Source: an uncultured Clostridia bacterium (GTDB lineage Bacteria > Bacillota > Clostridia > Lachnospirales > CAG-274). Taken from it: a DNA stretch of 56,491 nt. The notes under the pieces were generated by a model. The model was not told where the DNA came from. It saw nothing but the letters and a program-made list of their open reading frames with translations, and did no database searches. Where the stretch lies: positions 1 through 56,491 of the forward strand of contig CATLIG010000010.1 in NCBI GenBank assembly GCA_949948985.1. The letters are read 5' to 3'. A program made the translations under genes and the position numbers. How positions within the stretch are numbered: the stretch's first letter is position 1; each line of letters begins with the position of its first letter. Shown piece after piece: positions 7,158 to 16,772 of the stretch.

Positions 7158-9800
7158 TTACAACTGACTTTTAATAGCTTCCATAGCGGCTTTAAGAGCC
7201 TCGTCAGTTTTAGCCGAATTTTTCCCGCCAGCCTGAGCCATATTAGGACGTCCGCCTCCGCCTCCGCCGGCTGTTGTAGCCGCGGCTTTAACAATATCTC
7301 CTGCCTTAGCTCCTTTTTTAACAATATCATCAGTAACCATAACAATAAAAGAAACCTTATCATTTAAAGGACTCGCCAAAACAACAATACCGCTTTTAAG
7401 CTTGTCTTTTATCTTATCTCCCATATTTCTTAAATCATTCATTTCCATACCGTCAACTTTAGCACATACAACAGAAACATTGTTTACAATTTCTTTGTTT
7501 TCAATAAACTTGTCAATATGTCCAGAGGACATTTTTATTTTAAGCTGTTCAATTTCTTTTATCAACGACTTATTTTCGTCTACTAAAGAATTAATTTTAT
7601 TTATAACATTCTGACCGCCTATTTTAAGAACTTCTCTTACTTTATTAAGAAGCATATCCGTTTCTTCATAGAAGTTTAAAACACCATAACCGGTTAAAGC
7701 CTCTATTCTCCTCACACCGGCGGCAACACCGTTTTCTGAAAGAATTTTAAAACTGCCCGCTTGTGAAGAATTTTTAAGATGAGTACCTCCGCAAAATTCA
7801 ACAGAATAATCTCCAACGCTTACAACCCTTACAACCTCTCCGTATTTCTCGCCAAATAAAGCCATAGCTCCTTTTTTCTTGGCTTCTTCAATAGGAAGTT
7901 CTTCAATAGTTACATCAATAGCATCAAGAATTTTTTCATTTACAATTTTCTCAATTTTAATAAGGTCTTCCTTGTTTACAGCCTCAAAATGAGTAAAATC
8001 AAAACGAAGCCTTGAGTCAGAAACAAAAGAGCCTGCCTGTTCAATATGATTTCCTAAGACCTCACGAAGAGCCTTCTGTAAAATATGAGTAGCCGTATGG
8101 TTTCTTGCCGTAGCGACACGTTTGTCCTTATCAACGGAAAATTCAGCAAAATCACCTATTTTAATTTCTCCTGATTTAACAATACCTGTGTGAAGTATTT
8201 TGTTTCCTCCAAATTTAGTACAATCTATAACCTCAATAACACAGTTATTTGTTTTAATAATACCTTTATCGCCTGCCTGACCACCCATTTCAGGATAAAA
8301 AGGAGTTTTATCAGAAACAATAGTAATTTTCTGTCCCTCACATACCTTATCAGTAATCACATCATCTGTAACAAGTGCTAATATTCTGCAATCTTTTATA
8401 TCAAGTTTATCATATCCTACAAACACGCTTTCCATATCAGCCGGAAACTTATGAAAAACTGTTTCTTCAGAGCCCATATAAGTATTTTCCTCTCTTGCTG
8501 CTCTTGCCCTGTTTTTCTGCGCTTCCATTTCTTTCAAAAATCCTGCCTCATCAACGCCTATACCTTCTTCCTCAAGGATTTCCTTTAATAAATCAATAGG
8601 AAAACCATAAGTATCATACAACTTGAAAGATTCGCTTCCACTGAAAATATTTTCTTTTTTGTTTGTTTTAATTTCATCTATTTTCTGACGGATAATATCC
8701 ATACCCTGATTAATTGTCTCATAAAATCTTTCTTCTTCAACAGTTATTATTTTATTGATATAATCTTTCTTTTCCTCAAGTTCCGGATAAGCTCCTTTTG
8801 AATTTTCAATTACAACCATACAAAGGTCTGACAAAAATTTTCTGTCTATGCCAAGTAATTTTCCATGTCTTGCGGCACGTCTTAAAAGACGTCTTAAAAC
8901 ATATCCCCGACCTTCATTTGACGCTAAAACACCATCGGCAACCATAAAAGTAACAGAACGTATATGGTCTGTAATAACTCTTATAGATACATCCGTCTTA
9001 TAATCTTTATTATATTCCACACCTGCTATCTTACATACAGAATCCCTGACTGCCTTAATAGTATCAATATCAAAAATTGAGTTTACGTTCTGCATAACCG
9101 CAGCGATTCTTTCAAGCCCCATACCCGTATCAATATTAGGATGGTCAAGGTCTGAATAACTTCCGTCCTCTTCCTTGCAAAACTGAGTAAACACAAGATT
9201 CCATATTTCCGTATATCTGTCACAATCACATCCGACAGTACAATTAGAACTATGGCAGCCGTATTCCTCACCCTTGTCATAATAAATTTCAGAACAAGGA
9301 CCGCATGGACCTACACCATGCTCCCAAAAATTATCTTCTTTTCCCATTCTAAAAATTTTATTTTCCGGAATTCCCACTTTTTTATTCCATATTTCAAAAG
9401 CCTCGTCATCATCTTGATATACCGAAACATATAATCTGTCTGCGGGAATTTTTAAGACTTCCGTAAAAAATTCCCATGCCCATGGAATGACCTCATTTTT
9501 AAAATAATCACCAAAAGAGAAATTTCCAAGCATTTCAAAAAAAGTACCATGACGAGCTGTTTTCCCAACATTTTCGATATCGCCTGTTCTTATACATTTC
9601 TGACAAGTAGTAACTCTTTTACTTGGAGGAACCTGCTGACCTGTAAAATAAGGTTTCAAAGGTGCCATACCCGAATTTATAAGCAAAAGGCTTTTATCAT
9701 TATTTGGGACAAGAGAAAAGCTATTCATTCTAAGATGTCCTTTACTTTCAAAAAAATCGAGATATTTTTCACGTATTTCGTTAAGACCAAGTTTATCCAT
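7158..9800 (-). CDS. alaS: Alanyl-tRNA synthetase
   Basis: This enzyme charges tRNA-Ala with alanine in the cytoplasm and edits misacylated Ser/Gly-tRNA-Ala. The 880-residue length is the normal bacterial size. The class II catalytic core is at the N-terminus, with ARHGTFFEMLGNFSFGDYFK as the classical motif. The tRNA-recognition domain follows (EGRGYVLRRLLRRAARHGK). The editing domain holds the zinc ligands HNHTATH near residue 566 and CGGTHLKN near 669-673. The C-Ala domain ends in the Gly-rich GGGGGGRPNMAQAGGK. The ATG at 9800 follows GGAGG at a spacing of about 10 bases. I looked for a T-box leader upstream and did not see one, because the short gap before the next gene is mostly a family B element. 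Confidence 0.98.
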   Translation of the reverse strand: MDKLGLNEIREKYLDFFESKGHLRMNSFSLVPNNDKSLLLINSGMAPLKPYFTGQQVPPSKRVTTCQKCIRTGDIENVGKTARHGTFFEMLGNFSFGDYFKNEVIPWAWEFFTEVLKIPADRLYVSVYQDDDEAFEIWNKKVGIPENKIFRMGKEDNFWEHGVGPCGPCSEIYYDKGEEYGCHSSNCTVGCDCDRYTEIWNLVFTQFCKEEDGSYSDLDHPNIDTGMGLERIAAVMQNVNSIFDIDTIKAVRDSVCKIAGVEYNKDYKTDVSIRVITDHIRSVTFMVADGVLASNEGRGYVLRRLLRRAARHGKLLGIDRKFLSDLCMVVIENSKGAYPELEEKKDYINKIITVEEERFYETINQGMDIIRQKIDEIKTNKKENIFSGSESFKLYDTYGFPIDLLKEILEEEGIGVDEAGFLKEMEAQKNRARAAREENTYMGSEETVFHKFPADMESVFVGYDKLDIKDCRILALVTDDVITDKVCEGQKITIVSDKTPFYPEMGGQAGDKGIIKTNNCVIEVIDCTKFGGNKILHTGIVKSGEIKIGDFAEFSVDKDKRVATARNHTATHILQKALREVLGNHIEQAGSFVSDSRLRFDFTHFEAVNKEDLIKIEKIVNEKILDAIDVTIEELPIEEAKKKGAMALFGEKYGEVVRVVSVGDYSVEFCGGTHLKNSSQAGSFKILSENGVAAGVRRIEALTGYGVLNFYEETDMLLNKVREVLKIGGQNVINKINSLVDENKSLIKEIEQLKIKMSSGHIDKFIENKEIVNNVSVVCAKVDGMEMNDLRNMGDKIKDKLKSGIVVLASPLNDKVSFIVMVTDDIVKKGAKAGDIVKAAATTAGGGGGGRPNMAQAGGKNSAKTDEALKAAMEAIKSQL

Positions 9801-9872
9801 TTCTTTAATTCCTCCGTAAAAATATATAAAATTTCAATTTTTATCAAATTCTACCGTCTTGTTATTTTATCA

Positions 9873-10032
9873 AATCTGTTCTAAACCACCATAACACCGC
9901 TTGTCATATCCTTTTCTTCCTGTCTTTATTTGAATTTCTTGAAATACTTAGAAAACTACTGCGAAAATCAAACTTAAATTGACGAAAAAATGTTTTGTCA
10001 ATCGTTATCATAATGGTTTTAAACAAATCTAA
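9873..10032. repeat. Family B palindromic element, copy B2 (diverged)
   Basis: AATCTGTTCTAAACCACCATAACACCG at the left mirrors CGTTATCATAATGGTTTTAAACAAATCTA at the right. The final CTA on the plus strand is the TAG stop codon of the DJ-1/PfpI gene read on the minus strand, so the element and gene overlap by that codon. Confidence 0.55.
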
Positions 10033-10634
10033 TGATTTACCATAGGTATAGGTACAGTATAACAGCCTAACTTATGAAAATTATACCACTCCGTAATTTT
10101 CTGTTCAGGTATAGTGTTTAAAGCAAGCAATACTTCTTTAGCAAATTCTAAAGGTGCCGTTCCGTTCGCCGTAATAATGTTTTTATCACAAACAGCCTGT
10201 TTCATAATATAATTTTTTTCACCGACATATCTTTTTCCCGCCCACTTTTTTAAATCATCTAAATCATTACTTGTATGTTTTATATTATCTAAAATACCTA
10301 TTGTTCCTAAAAATGCCGAAGCATCACAAATTCCTCCTAAGACTTTTCCTTGTTCAGCACAATTTTTTATTAGTGGCTCAAATTTTTTTACGGAATCGCT
10401 TCTCCAAGAAAAACCTCCGATTAAAACTACCGCCTCATAATCGTCAGGTACAGAGTTAATATCATAATCAGGTATTGTATTAAATCCGCCTATAGAAACA
10501 ACTTTTTCTTTTGTAAGAGAAATAGTTTTTACTTCATAATCTCCATTGCCTAACATATATATAGCAGATGACAAATAAGCAGCTTCCCAATCGGCATACT
10601 GTTCTGTCAAAACAAATAAAATGATCTTACTCAT
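10029..10634 (-). CDS. DJ-1/PfpI family protein (class I GATase-like)
   Basis: This is a small cytoplasmic protein of 201 residues with the DJ-1/PfpI flavodoxin-like fold. Cys103 in GGICDASAFLG is the nucleophile-elbow cysteine, and Glu17 (ADWEAAY) is the conserved acid that tunes it. The VLIGGFSW segment precedes it as in the family. The sequence resembles the subgroup often annotated as glutamine amidotransferase-like (for example B. subtilis YoaZ). The true substrate is unknown; members act as chaperones, glyoxalase/deglycase-like enzymes or stress proteins. The ATG at 10634 has a good GGAGG. Its stop codon is formed by the end of the family B element. Confidence 0.85.
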   Translation of the reverse strand: MSKIILFVLTEQYADWEAAYLSSAIYMLGNGDYEVKTISLTKEKVVSIGGFNTIPDYDINSVPDDYEAVVLIGGFSWRSDSVKKFEPLIKNCAEQGKVLGGICDASAFLGTIGILDNIKHTSNDLDDLKKWAGKRYVGEKNYIMKQAVCDKNIITANGTAPLEFAKEVLLALNTIPEQKITEWYNFHKLGCYTVPIPMVNH

Positions 10635-10715
10635 AAATAATTCCTCCTTAAAACTAGTATAAACTTATAAATATATCGTCTGCTATTCATTTTTTATAGT
10701 ATTGACACAAAATAT

Positions 10716-13700
10716 CTACTTTATTTGAACCGCCCTAAGCTTTTCAACATTGTTCATATTTTTCTCAATTTTAAGATTTTTTTCAGCGGCATTAAGCATA
10801 AGCTTAATTCTGTTAAGCTGATTGACCTCGCTTGCACCCGGGTCGTAATCTATCGCCACAATATTTGAAAGAGCATATCTTCTTTTTATTTCCTTTATAA
10901 TACCTTTTCCTGTAACATGGTTAGGCAAACAAGCAAAAGGCTGCATACAAATTACATTATTTACGCCCTCCGTAATAAGCTCTATAATTTCAGCCGTCAA
11001 AAACCAACCTTCTCCTGTCTGATTGCAAAGAGAAACTACTGGCTCCGCCATAGCTCCCAATTCTCTTATTTCATTCGGCGGAATAAAACGCTTACTTTTT
11101 TCTAAAGCCGCTTTCATAGGTTTTCTGTAATACTCTATAATTTTTATAGCGAAATCATTTAAAAGTCTTGCTGTTTTTCTTTCTCCGAGATATTTTTCCT
11201 GATAAGTTGCGTTATACAATTCATAGAGAAAAAAGTCTGCCAAATCCGGAACAACCGCCTCTGCTCCCTCGTTTTCAACAAGAGAAACAACATCATTGTT
11301 TGCCGTAGGATGAAATTTAACAAGTATTTCTCCAACAATGCCAACTTTAGGCTTAACAATATCATTAAGCTTTATTTTATCAAATTCCTCGACAATTCCT
11401 TGTAGAATTTTCTTATATTCGCTGTGCTTTCCTCTTTTTACGGCATCTTTGCATATTTCATTCCATTTTTCATACAATCTATCACAAGAGCCTTTAACAG
11501 CCTCATAAGGCCTTGTGGCATAAAGAACTCTCATAAGCGTATCACCATATATAATAGACTGAATGAGTGAATCAAGCAATTTAATAGAATACTGCCAACC
11601 GGGGTTTTTCTCAAGTCCCACAGCGCTGACCGAAATAACAGGAATATTCTCATAACCGGCTTTTTTAAGTGCTCTTCGTATAAATCCTATATAATTTGTA
11701 GCACGGCATCCTCCCCCTGTCTGACTCATAAGTATAGAGATATTGTCCGTATCATACTTTCCTGAATTAATGGCTTTCAAAATCTGACCAACAACAATAA
11801 GCGCAGGATAACAAGCGTCATTGTTTACATATCTTAATCCAATATCAATACATTCTCTGTCAATCGCCGGCATAAGATCAACATTATAACCACTGCTTTT
11901 TATAGCTTCTTTCATTATATCAAAATGAATAGGTGCCATTTGAGGACATAAAAGAGTGTGATTTTTTTTCATCTCTTTCGTAAACACAACACGTTGTTTT
12001 CTTTTTTCCGCTTTTTGCGCTTTAAACTTTTTACGCTTTCTTTCTTCCATAGCGGCAAAAAGAGAACGAATTCTTATTCTCGCTGAACCAAGATTATTTA
12101 CTTCGTCAATTTTAAGTAAAGTATACATCTTTCCATGATTTAAAAGTATTTCCTGTACCTCATCCGTAGTAACAGCGTCCAGCCCGCAGCCAAAAGAATT
12201 AAGCTGTATAAGTTCAAGGTCATCTCTTTGTGCTGTCAATGTAGCGGCGGCATAAAGCCTTGAATGATATGCCCACTGGTCTCTTACATTAAGAGGACGT
12301 TCAACCTCCGCCAAATGAGCGATAGAATCTTCCGTCAATACAGCAATCCCATAGCTTACAATCATTTCAGGTATACCATGATTTATTTCAGGGTCCACAT
12401 GATATGGTCTTCCCGCCACAACAATACCTGTCATATTATTTTCCTCAATATATTTAAGGGTTTGTTCTCCGTTTCTTTTTATGTCGTTTCTGAAATTTTC
12501 TTGTTCTTTCCAAGCCTTTTCAAAAGCTTCTTTTATTTCTTTAGAGTCTATATCAGGAAATTCCTCACAAAGACGTTTAGCGAAAAATTTCTTATCGGAA
12601 AAACTGAAAAACGGGTTTCTAAAATCAACATTATAGGTTCTTATTTCCTCAACATTATTTTTGATATTTTCGGGATAACTTGTTACAATTGGGCAATTAT
12701 AATTATTATCGGCTGCTTTTATTTCTTTTCTTTCATAAGCGATACAAGGATAAAATATAAATCTAGCTCCGTTTTCAATAAGATATTTTATATGTCCATG
12801 AACCATTTTAGCAGGATAACATGCCGACTCACTTGGTATAGAGTCAATTCCGCTTTCATAAATATTTCTGTCAGACTTAGGTGAAAGTAAAACAGAAAAA
12901 CCCATCTCGTTAAAAAATGTAAACCAAAACGGATAGTTCTCATACATATTAAGAACTCTCGGAATACCAACAATACCTCTTTTCGAATTTTCAGGATGAA
13001 TTGATTTATAACCAAAAAGTCTTTTATATTTATAGTCAAATAAATTTGGAACACAGCTCGAAAGGACTTCCTTGCCAAGACCTCTTTCGCATCTATTTCC
13101 GGAAATAAATTTTCTTCCTCCCGAAAATCTGTTTATAGTCAAAAGACAGTTATTACTACACCCTCCGCAACGTGAAAGAGATGATGAAACCTCAAGACTG
13201 TCAAGCTCATCTTTTTTCAGAAGCGTTGATTTATAATCTGGCTGAAATTTTTCTTTAGCGATAACAGCCGCACCAAAAGCTCCCATAAGTCCCGCGATAT
13301 CAGGTCTTATAGCCTCTCTTTCTGATATAAGCTCAAAAGAACGTAAAACGGCGTCGTTATAAAAAGTTCCTCCCTGAACAACAATTTTCTTGCCCATATC
13401 ATCAGGATTTGTAATCTTAATAACCTTTTGCAGCGCGTTTTTAATAACCGAATAAGCAAGACCGGCTGAAATATCAGAAACTTCCGTACCTTCCTTTTGT
13501 GCCTGTTTTACTCGTGAATTCATAAAAACAGTACACCTTGAGCCAAGGTCAATAGGATTTTTGGAAAATAAAGCTATTTTAGAAAATTCAGTAACTTCAT
13601 ATCCCAGAGATTTAGCGAAAGTTTCAATAAAAGACCCGCATCCTGCCGAGCAGGCCTCATTTAAAAGCACATTATCAATTACGCCGTCTTTTATTCTTAT

Positions 13701-14978
13701 GCATTTCATATCCTGTCCGCCAATATCAAGAATAAAATCCACATCATGACGAAAAAATGACGCAGCTTTATAATGAGCGACTGTTTCTATCTCACCCAAA
13801 TCCACCATCAAAGCCTCTTTAATAAGTGACTCTCCATACCCTGTAACGCAAGAATTTTTTACAATTATATTGTCACTCATTTTATCATAGATTTCTTTCA
13901 GTGCACGGCTTATTGTTTTAAGAGGATTACCCTCATTGCTTCCATAAAATGAGTATAAAAGCTGACCATTAGAGCCTATCAAAGCGATTTTACTTGTAGT
14001 AGATCCTGAATCTATGCCAATAAAAGCATCCCCCTCATAGCTTTCAATATTTCCTTTGGGGACAACACTTTTTTCGTGCCTTCCTTTAAATTCCATATAA
14101 TCGTCTCCGCTTTTAAAAAGTGGCTCAAGACGATTTATCTCCATAGTAATATGCTTTTCTTTTTTCATATTCGCTATAAGATTGTCAAAATCAAAAAGCT
14201 CGCTTTCCTCCGCTGAAAAAGCCGCGCCAATAGCAGCGAATAAATGAGAATTTTCAGGCTCAATAACATTTTCAGGAGCAAGATTAAGTACATCTATAAA
14301 CCGATTTTTAAGTTCTGATAGAAAATGCAAAGGTCCTCCGAGAAAAGCAACATTTCCCTTGATAGGCTTTCCGCAGGCAAGTCCTGAAATAGTCTGATTG
14401 ACAACCGCCTGAAAAATAGAAACCGCTAAATCCGGTTTTGCCGCCCCCTCATTTATAAGGGGCTGAATATCACTTTTTGCGAAAACACCGCATCTTGCCG
14501 CTATAGGATAAATAACCTTGTGTTTTTTAGCAAGCTCGTTAAGACCTTGGGCATCTGTCTGAAGCAACGATGCCATCTGGTCAATAAAAGCACCTGTTCC
14601 TCCGGCACAAATACCATTCATTCTTTGTTCAATACCATTTGTAAAATAAATTATTTTAGCGTCCTCGCCTCCAATTTCAATAGCTACATCTGTTTTGGGA
14701 GCGACAACATCAATTACATTTGAAACTGAAACAACCTCCTGAATAAAAGGCATACCAATCCAGTTTGAAATCGAAAGTCCGCCTGAACCTGTAATCATAG
14801 CATTAAATTTTATATTGCCAAGTTCCTCTTTAGCTTCTTCAATAAGAGTGATAAGAGTTTCCTGAATACTCGACAAATGACGTCTGTACTCAGAAAAAGC
14901 AATTTTTTCCTCATTATCAATAACAACAATTTTTATTGTTGTAGACCCTATATCTATACCAACTTTAAAATGTTTCAT
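10716..14978 (-). CDS. 2-hydroxyacyl-CoA dehydratase activase fusion protein
   Basis: This is a 1420-residue protein of the acyl-CoA dehydratase activase (BadF/BadG/HgdC) superfamily with a C-terminal component. Residues 1-260 and about 315-575 are two ASKHA ATPase domains ([13 protein letters not shown] and [13 protein letters not shown]). Each keeps the iron-sulfur ligand cysteine region: [15 protein letters not shown] at Cys124 and [15 protein letters not shown] in the second. Next comes a DUF2229-type region ([19 protein letters not shown]). The C-terminal third resembles the HgdB-like dehydratase subunit ([43 protein letters not shown]). HgdC-type activases use ATP to inject an electron into a dehydratase; the role of the giant fused form is not established. 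No dehydratase genes are adjacent. The ATG at 14978 follows AAGGAG. Confidence 0.9.
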   Translation of the reverse strand: MKHFKVGIDIGSTTIKIVVIDNEEKIAFSEYRRHLSSIQETLITLIEEAKEELGNIKFNAMITGSGGLSISNWIGMPFIQEVVSVSNVIDVVAPKTDVAIEIGGEDAKIIYFTNGIEQRMNGICAGGTGAFIDQMASLLQTDAQGLNELAKKHKVIYPIAARCGVFAKSDIQPLINEGAAKPDLAVSIFQAVVNQTISGLACGKPIKGNVAFLGGPLHFLSELKNRFIDVLNLAPENVIEPENSHLFAAIGAAFSAEESELFDFDNLIANMKKEKHITMEINRLEPLFKSGDDYMEFKGRHEKSVVPKGNIESYEGDAFIGIDSGSTTSKIALIGSNGQLLYSFYGSNEGNPLKTISRALKEIYDKMSDNIIVKNSCVTGYGESLIKEALMVDLGEIETVAHYKAASFFRHDVDFILDIGGQDMKCIRIKDGVIDNVLLNEACSAGCGSFIETFAKSLGYEVTEFSKIALFSKNPIDLGSRCTVFMNSRVKQAQKEGTEVSDISAGLAYSVIKNALQKVIKITNPDDMGKKIVVQGGTFYNDAVLRSFELISEREAIRPDIAGLMGAFGAAVIAKEKFQPDYKSTLLKKDELDSLEVSSSLSRCGGCSNNCLLTINRFSGGRKFISGNRCERGLGKEVLSSCVPNLFDYKYKRLFGYKSIHPENSKRGIVGIPRVLNMYENYPFWFTFFNEMGFSVLLSPKSDRNIYESGIDSIPSESACYPAKMVHGHIKYLIENGARFIFYPCIAYERKEIKAADNNYNCPIVTSYPENIKNNVEEIRTYNVDFRNPFFSFSDKKFFAKRLCEEFPDIDSKEIKEAFEKAWKEQENFRNDIKRNGEQTLKYIEENNMTGIVVAGRPYHVDPEINHGIPEMIVSYGIAVLTEDSIAHLAEVERPLNVRDQWAYHSRLYAAATLTAQRDDLELIQLNSFGCGLDAVTTDEVQEILLNHGKMYTLLKIDEVNNLGSARIRIRSLFAAMEERKRKKFKAQKAEKRKQRVVFTKEMKKNHTLLCPQMAPIHFDIMKEAIKSSGYNVDLMPAIDRECIDIGLRYVNNDACYPALIVVGQILKAINSGKYDTDNISILMSQTGGGCRATNYIGFIRRALKKAGYENIPVISVSAVGLEKNPGWQYSIKLLDSLIQSIIYGDTLMRVLYATRPYEAVKGSCDRLYEKWNEICKDAVKRGKHSEYKKILQGIVEEFDKIKLNDIVKPKVGIVGEILVKFHPTANNDVVSLVENEGAEAVVPDLADFFLYELYNATYQEKYLGERKTARLLNDFAIKIIEYYRKPMKAALEKSKRFIPPNEIRELGAMAEPVVSLCNQTGEGWFLTAEIIELITEGVNNVICMQPFACLPNHVTGKGIIKEIKRRYALSNIVAIDYDPGASEVNQLNRIKLMLNAAEKNLKIEKNMNNVEKLRAVQIK

Positions 14979-15256
14979 AACAATTCTCCTTGTCGATACA
15001 AAACTTTATTTTCCTATTATAATGTATTTTTCATCAAAATACAACAGATAATTTATAAAACATCAGGGAATTTCTTAAAAATAATTTCCGTGCATACAAT
15101 ACCGGCAAAGGTCAGATACCTCCAAATATATGTAAAACATAATTTACATATATTCAAGAAATAAAAGATTATCCCACATTTTATAATTACTGCGTAACAA
15201 GGAATAAAATGTCTATGTTTTTAAAAGTTAAATAAATTTTTGGAATTTTTTATTTA
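14979..15256. other. Leader of the activase gene, no gene seen
   Basis: AT-rich DNA upstream of the activase. I see no supported coding region, RNA gene or clear promoter. Confidence 0.35.
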
Positions 15257-15398
15257 TCACCATGCTCTTGTATAGTCTTTTTCAAAACATCTTTTAAATT
15301 CTGTGTTGTTTACTTTGTTTTTTATGGTTTCCGTAAGAATTTCTTCAAAATATTTAATATATATTAAACATCCGGCTGATGCACACTCGCACAAATGG
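15257..15398 (-). pseudogene. Truncated 3' fragment of an unknown gene
   Basis: One minus-strand frame stays open from the edge of the family A element at 15399 to a TGA at 15257, giving about 46 residues. It reads YHLCECASAGCL, then IYIKYFEEILTETIKNKV, then FKRCFEKDYTRAW and stop. The composition (Cys cluster, then a charged helix) looks like a real protein C-terminus rather than noise. There is no start codon, and the reading frame is cut exactly at the repeat element. I do not recognise the family. Confidence 0.4.
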
Positions 15399-15562
15399 TA
15401 TAGTCAATCAACTTGAAAATGAGAAAAAGAAAGCGAGATAAAAATTATTTTCGCAAGGCAGTGAATGGAGAGCATAGCCTTGTCCTATGCGAACCAACAA
15501 CGACACAATGAAAAGAATTTTTAGCCGCCGAACTTGTTCATTTTTCAAGTTGATTGACTATA
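15399..15562 (+). repeat. Family A palindromic element, copy A2 (164 bp)
   Basis: It has the same ends and length as copy A1, with a variant core (GGCAGTGAATGGAGAGCATAGCC). It abuts the truncated gene fragment at 15257-15398. Confidence 0.8.
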
Positions 15563-15747
15563 AATAGTTTTAAACAGGCCTATTTTTTGCTATAAGTAAT
15601 AACGCAGATTATTGAACACATCTATTATATTATAAACTACAATCACCATAATTTCAATACTATTAATATTGGATTTGCATAAATATCAACTTTGATACAT
15701 AAATATTAATATATAGCAAAGTAATAAAATAATAAACAGACAAACTT

Positions 15748-15955
15748 TATAATCAATCAACTTGAAAACGAACAAAAGGAAGCGAGATAAAAATTATTTT
15801 CTCAAGGCAGTGGAAGGAGAGCGTAGCCGTAGCCTATGCCAACTGACTGGGACGCATAGGCGAGCAGCAAAGCGCAGCTTTGCGACCAGCCTCTAACAAA
15901 GCGAAAAGGATTTTTAGTCGCTGAACTTGTTCAATTTTTAAGTTGATTGACTATA
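15748..15955 (+). repeat. Family A palindromic element, copy A3 (long form, 208 bp)
   Basis: This copy carries an extra internal segment of about 44 bp containing the hairpin GCAAAGCGCAGCTTTGC. The copy at 36880 has the same extra segment, so a long subtype exists. Confidence 0.8.
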
Positions 15956-16161
15956 ATTGATATATTAAGAAATTATTTTACGTACAGAATTGCTGAAAAA
16001 AATTTGTAAGCAAAACTTATCTGAGTTTCACGCGTCAAATAAAAGGCTAAATAACTAACCTTCTGCTCCGTTTTTTCATATTAAAAATTTTGTAATTTGC
16101 TATAAAAAATAGTGTCAAGATAAGTCTAATAATAAAATATTAATATCATATAGATAAATAA

Positions 16162-16203
16162 AAACCTGTACTTTCGAATACTTAAATTCAAAAATACAGG
16201 TTT
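16162..16203. terminator. Hairpin downstream of the rhodanese gene
   Basis: AAACCTGTA pairs with TACAGGTTT across a loop of about 24 bases. A-rich and T-rich flanks make it a plausible intrinsic terminator for the minus-strand rhodanese transcript. Confidence 0.5.
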
Positions 16204-16206
16204 AAT

Positions 16207-16296
16207 AAAAGAATGAACAGATAATATTTAATAAAAACTGATATATAAGAGAATCCTTTTATTGTTTCGCACTGAAAATTTTGTGAATTGCTATAA
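16207..16296. repeat. Family C palindromic element, copy C2
   Basis: It runs from AAAAGAATGAACAG to CTTTTATTGTTTCGCACTG...GAATTGCTATAA, lacking the first TTATAGCGAAAC part of the left end. It ends about 10 bases before the rhodanese stop codon. Confidence 0.6.
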
Positions 16297-16306
16297 CATA
16301 CTCCTT

Positions 16307-16624
16307 TTACATAACAATTTCAAAAGGCCAGTCCATTATTCCGCCAAAATCATATATATTTTTGTATCCAAGCTTTACAAGCTTTTCACAAGCCTCCATA
16401 CTTCTTTTACCGCTCCTGCAATAAACAAGTATTTTTTTGTTTTTTTCCGGAATAACTTTTTCCGCATTTTTTATAATATCGCCATTTGGTATAAAAACAG
16501 CATTTTCAATATAACCTTCCTCGATTTCCTCCGGTTCTCTTACATCAAGGATAACTACATCTGTTTCACTGTCCATAATTTTTTTTGCCTCAACATGAGA
16601 AATTTTTTGAAAAACATTATTCAT
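16307..16624 (-). CDS. Single-domain rhodanese-like sulfurtransferase
   Basis: This is a cytoplasmic protein of 105 residues consisting of one rhodanese domain. Such proteins carry persulfide sulfur on an active-site cysteine. DVREPEEIEEGYIENAVFIP is the N-terminal family motif and VYCRSGKRS supplies the catalytic Cys and its six-residue loop; the C-terminal GGIMDWP is also typical. A TTG three codons upstream (16633) is an alternative start, and neither has a strong ribosome binding site. The gene lies downstream of the large pectinesterase gene on the same strand with a family B remnant between them. A second rhodanese domain in this window is fused to the GH3 enzyme. Confidence 0.88.
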   Translation of the reverse strand: MNNVFQKISHVEAKKIMDSETDVVILDVREPEEIEEGYIENAVFIPNGDIIKNAEKVIPEKNKKILVYCRSGKRSMEACEKLVKLGYKNIYDFGGIMDWPFEIVM

Positions 16625-16659
16625 AATCTTCAATCTCTTTTCGTAAAACTATTTTTATT

Positions 16660-16772
16660 ACACACTTTGCCTGATTTTTTTTAGTACTTAATAATTTCCC
16701 GAAAAAATCAGACTTTAACTGAAAAAGAAATCTTTCGTCAGTCACCGTTGTTTAAGTTGCAGAACAGACCTA
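16660..16772. repeat. Family B element remnant, copy B3
   Basis: The right end (CAGTCACCGTTGTTTAAGTTGCAGAACAGACCTA) and core (TGCCTGATTTTTTT..) match other family B copies. The left inverted end is not recognisable. It ends immediately before the stop codon of the pectinesterase gene at 16773. Confidence 0.45.

Noticed and set aside
9801-10028. Possible T-box leader for alaS
   Set aside because: The gap is too short and mostly a family B element; no T-box consensus or specifier loop was seen.
12264-12884. A 206-codon plus-strand open frame
   Set aside because: It lies entirely antisense to the conserved activase gene, with no supporting motif or ribosome binding site.
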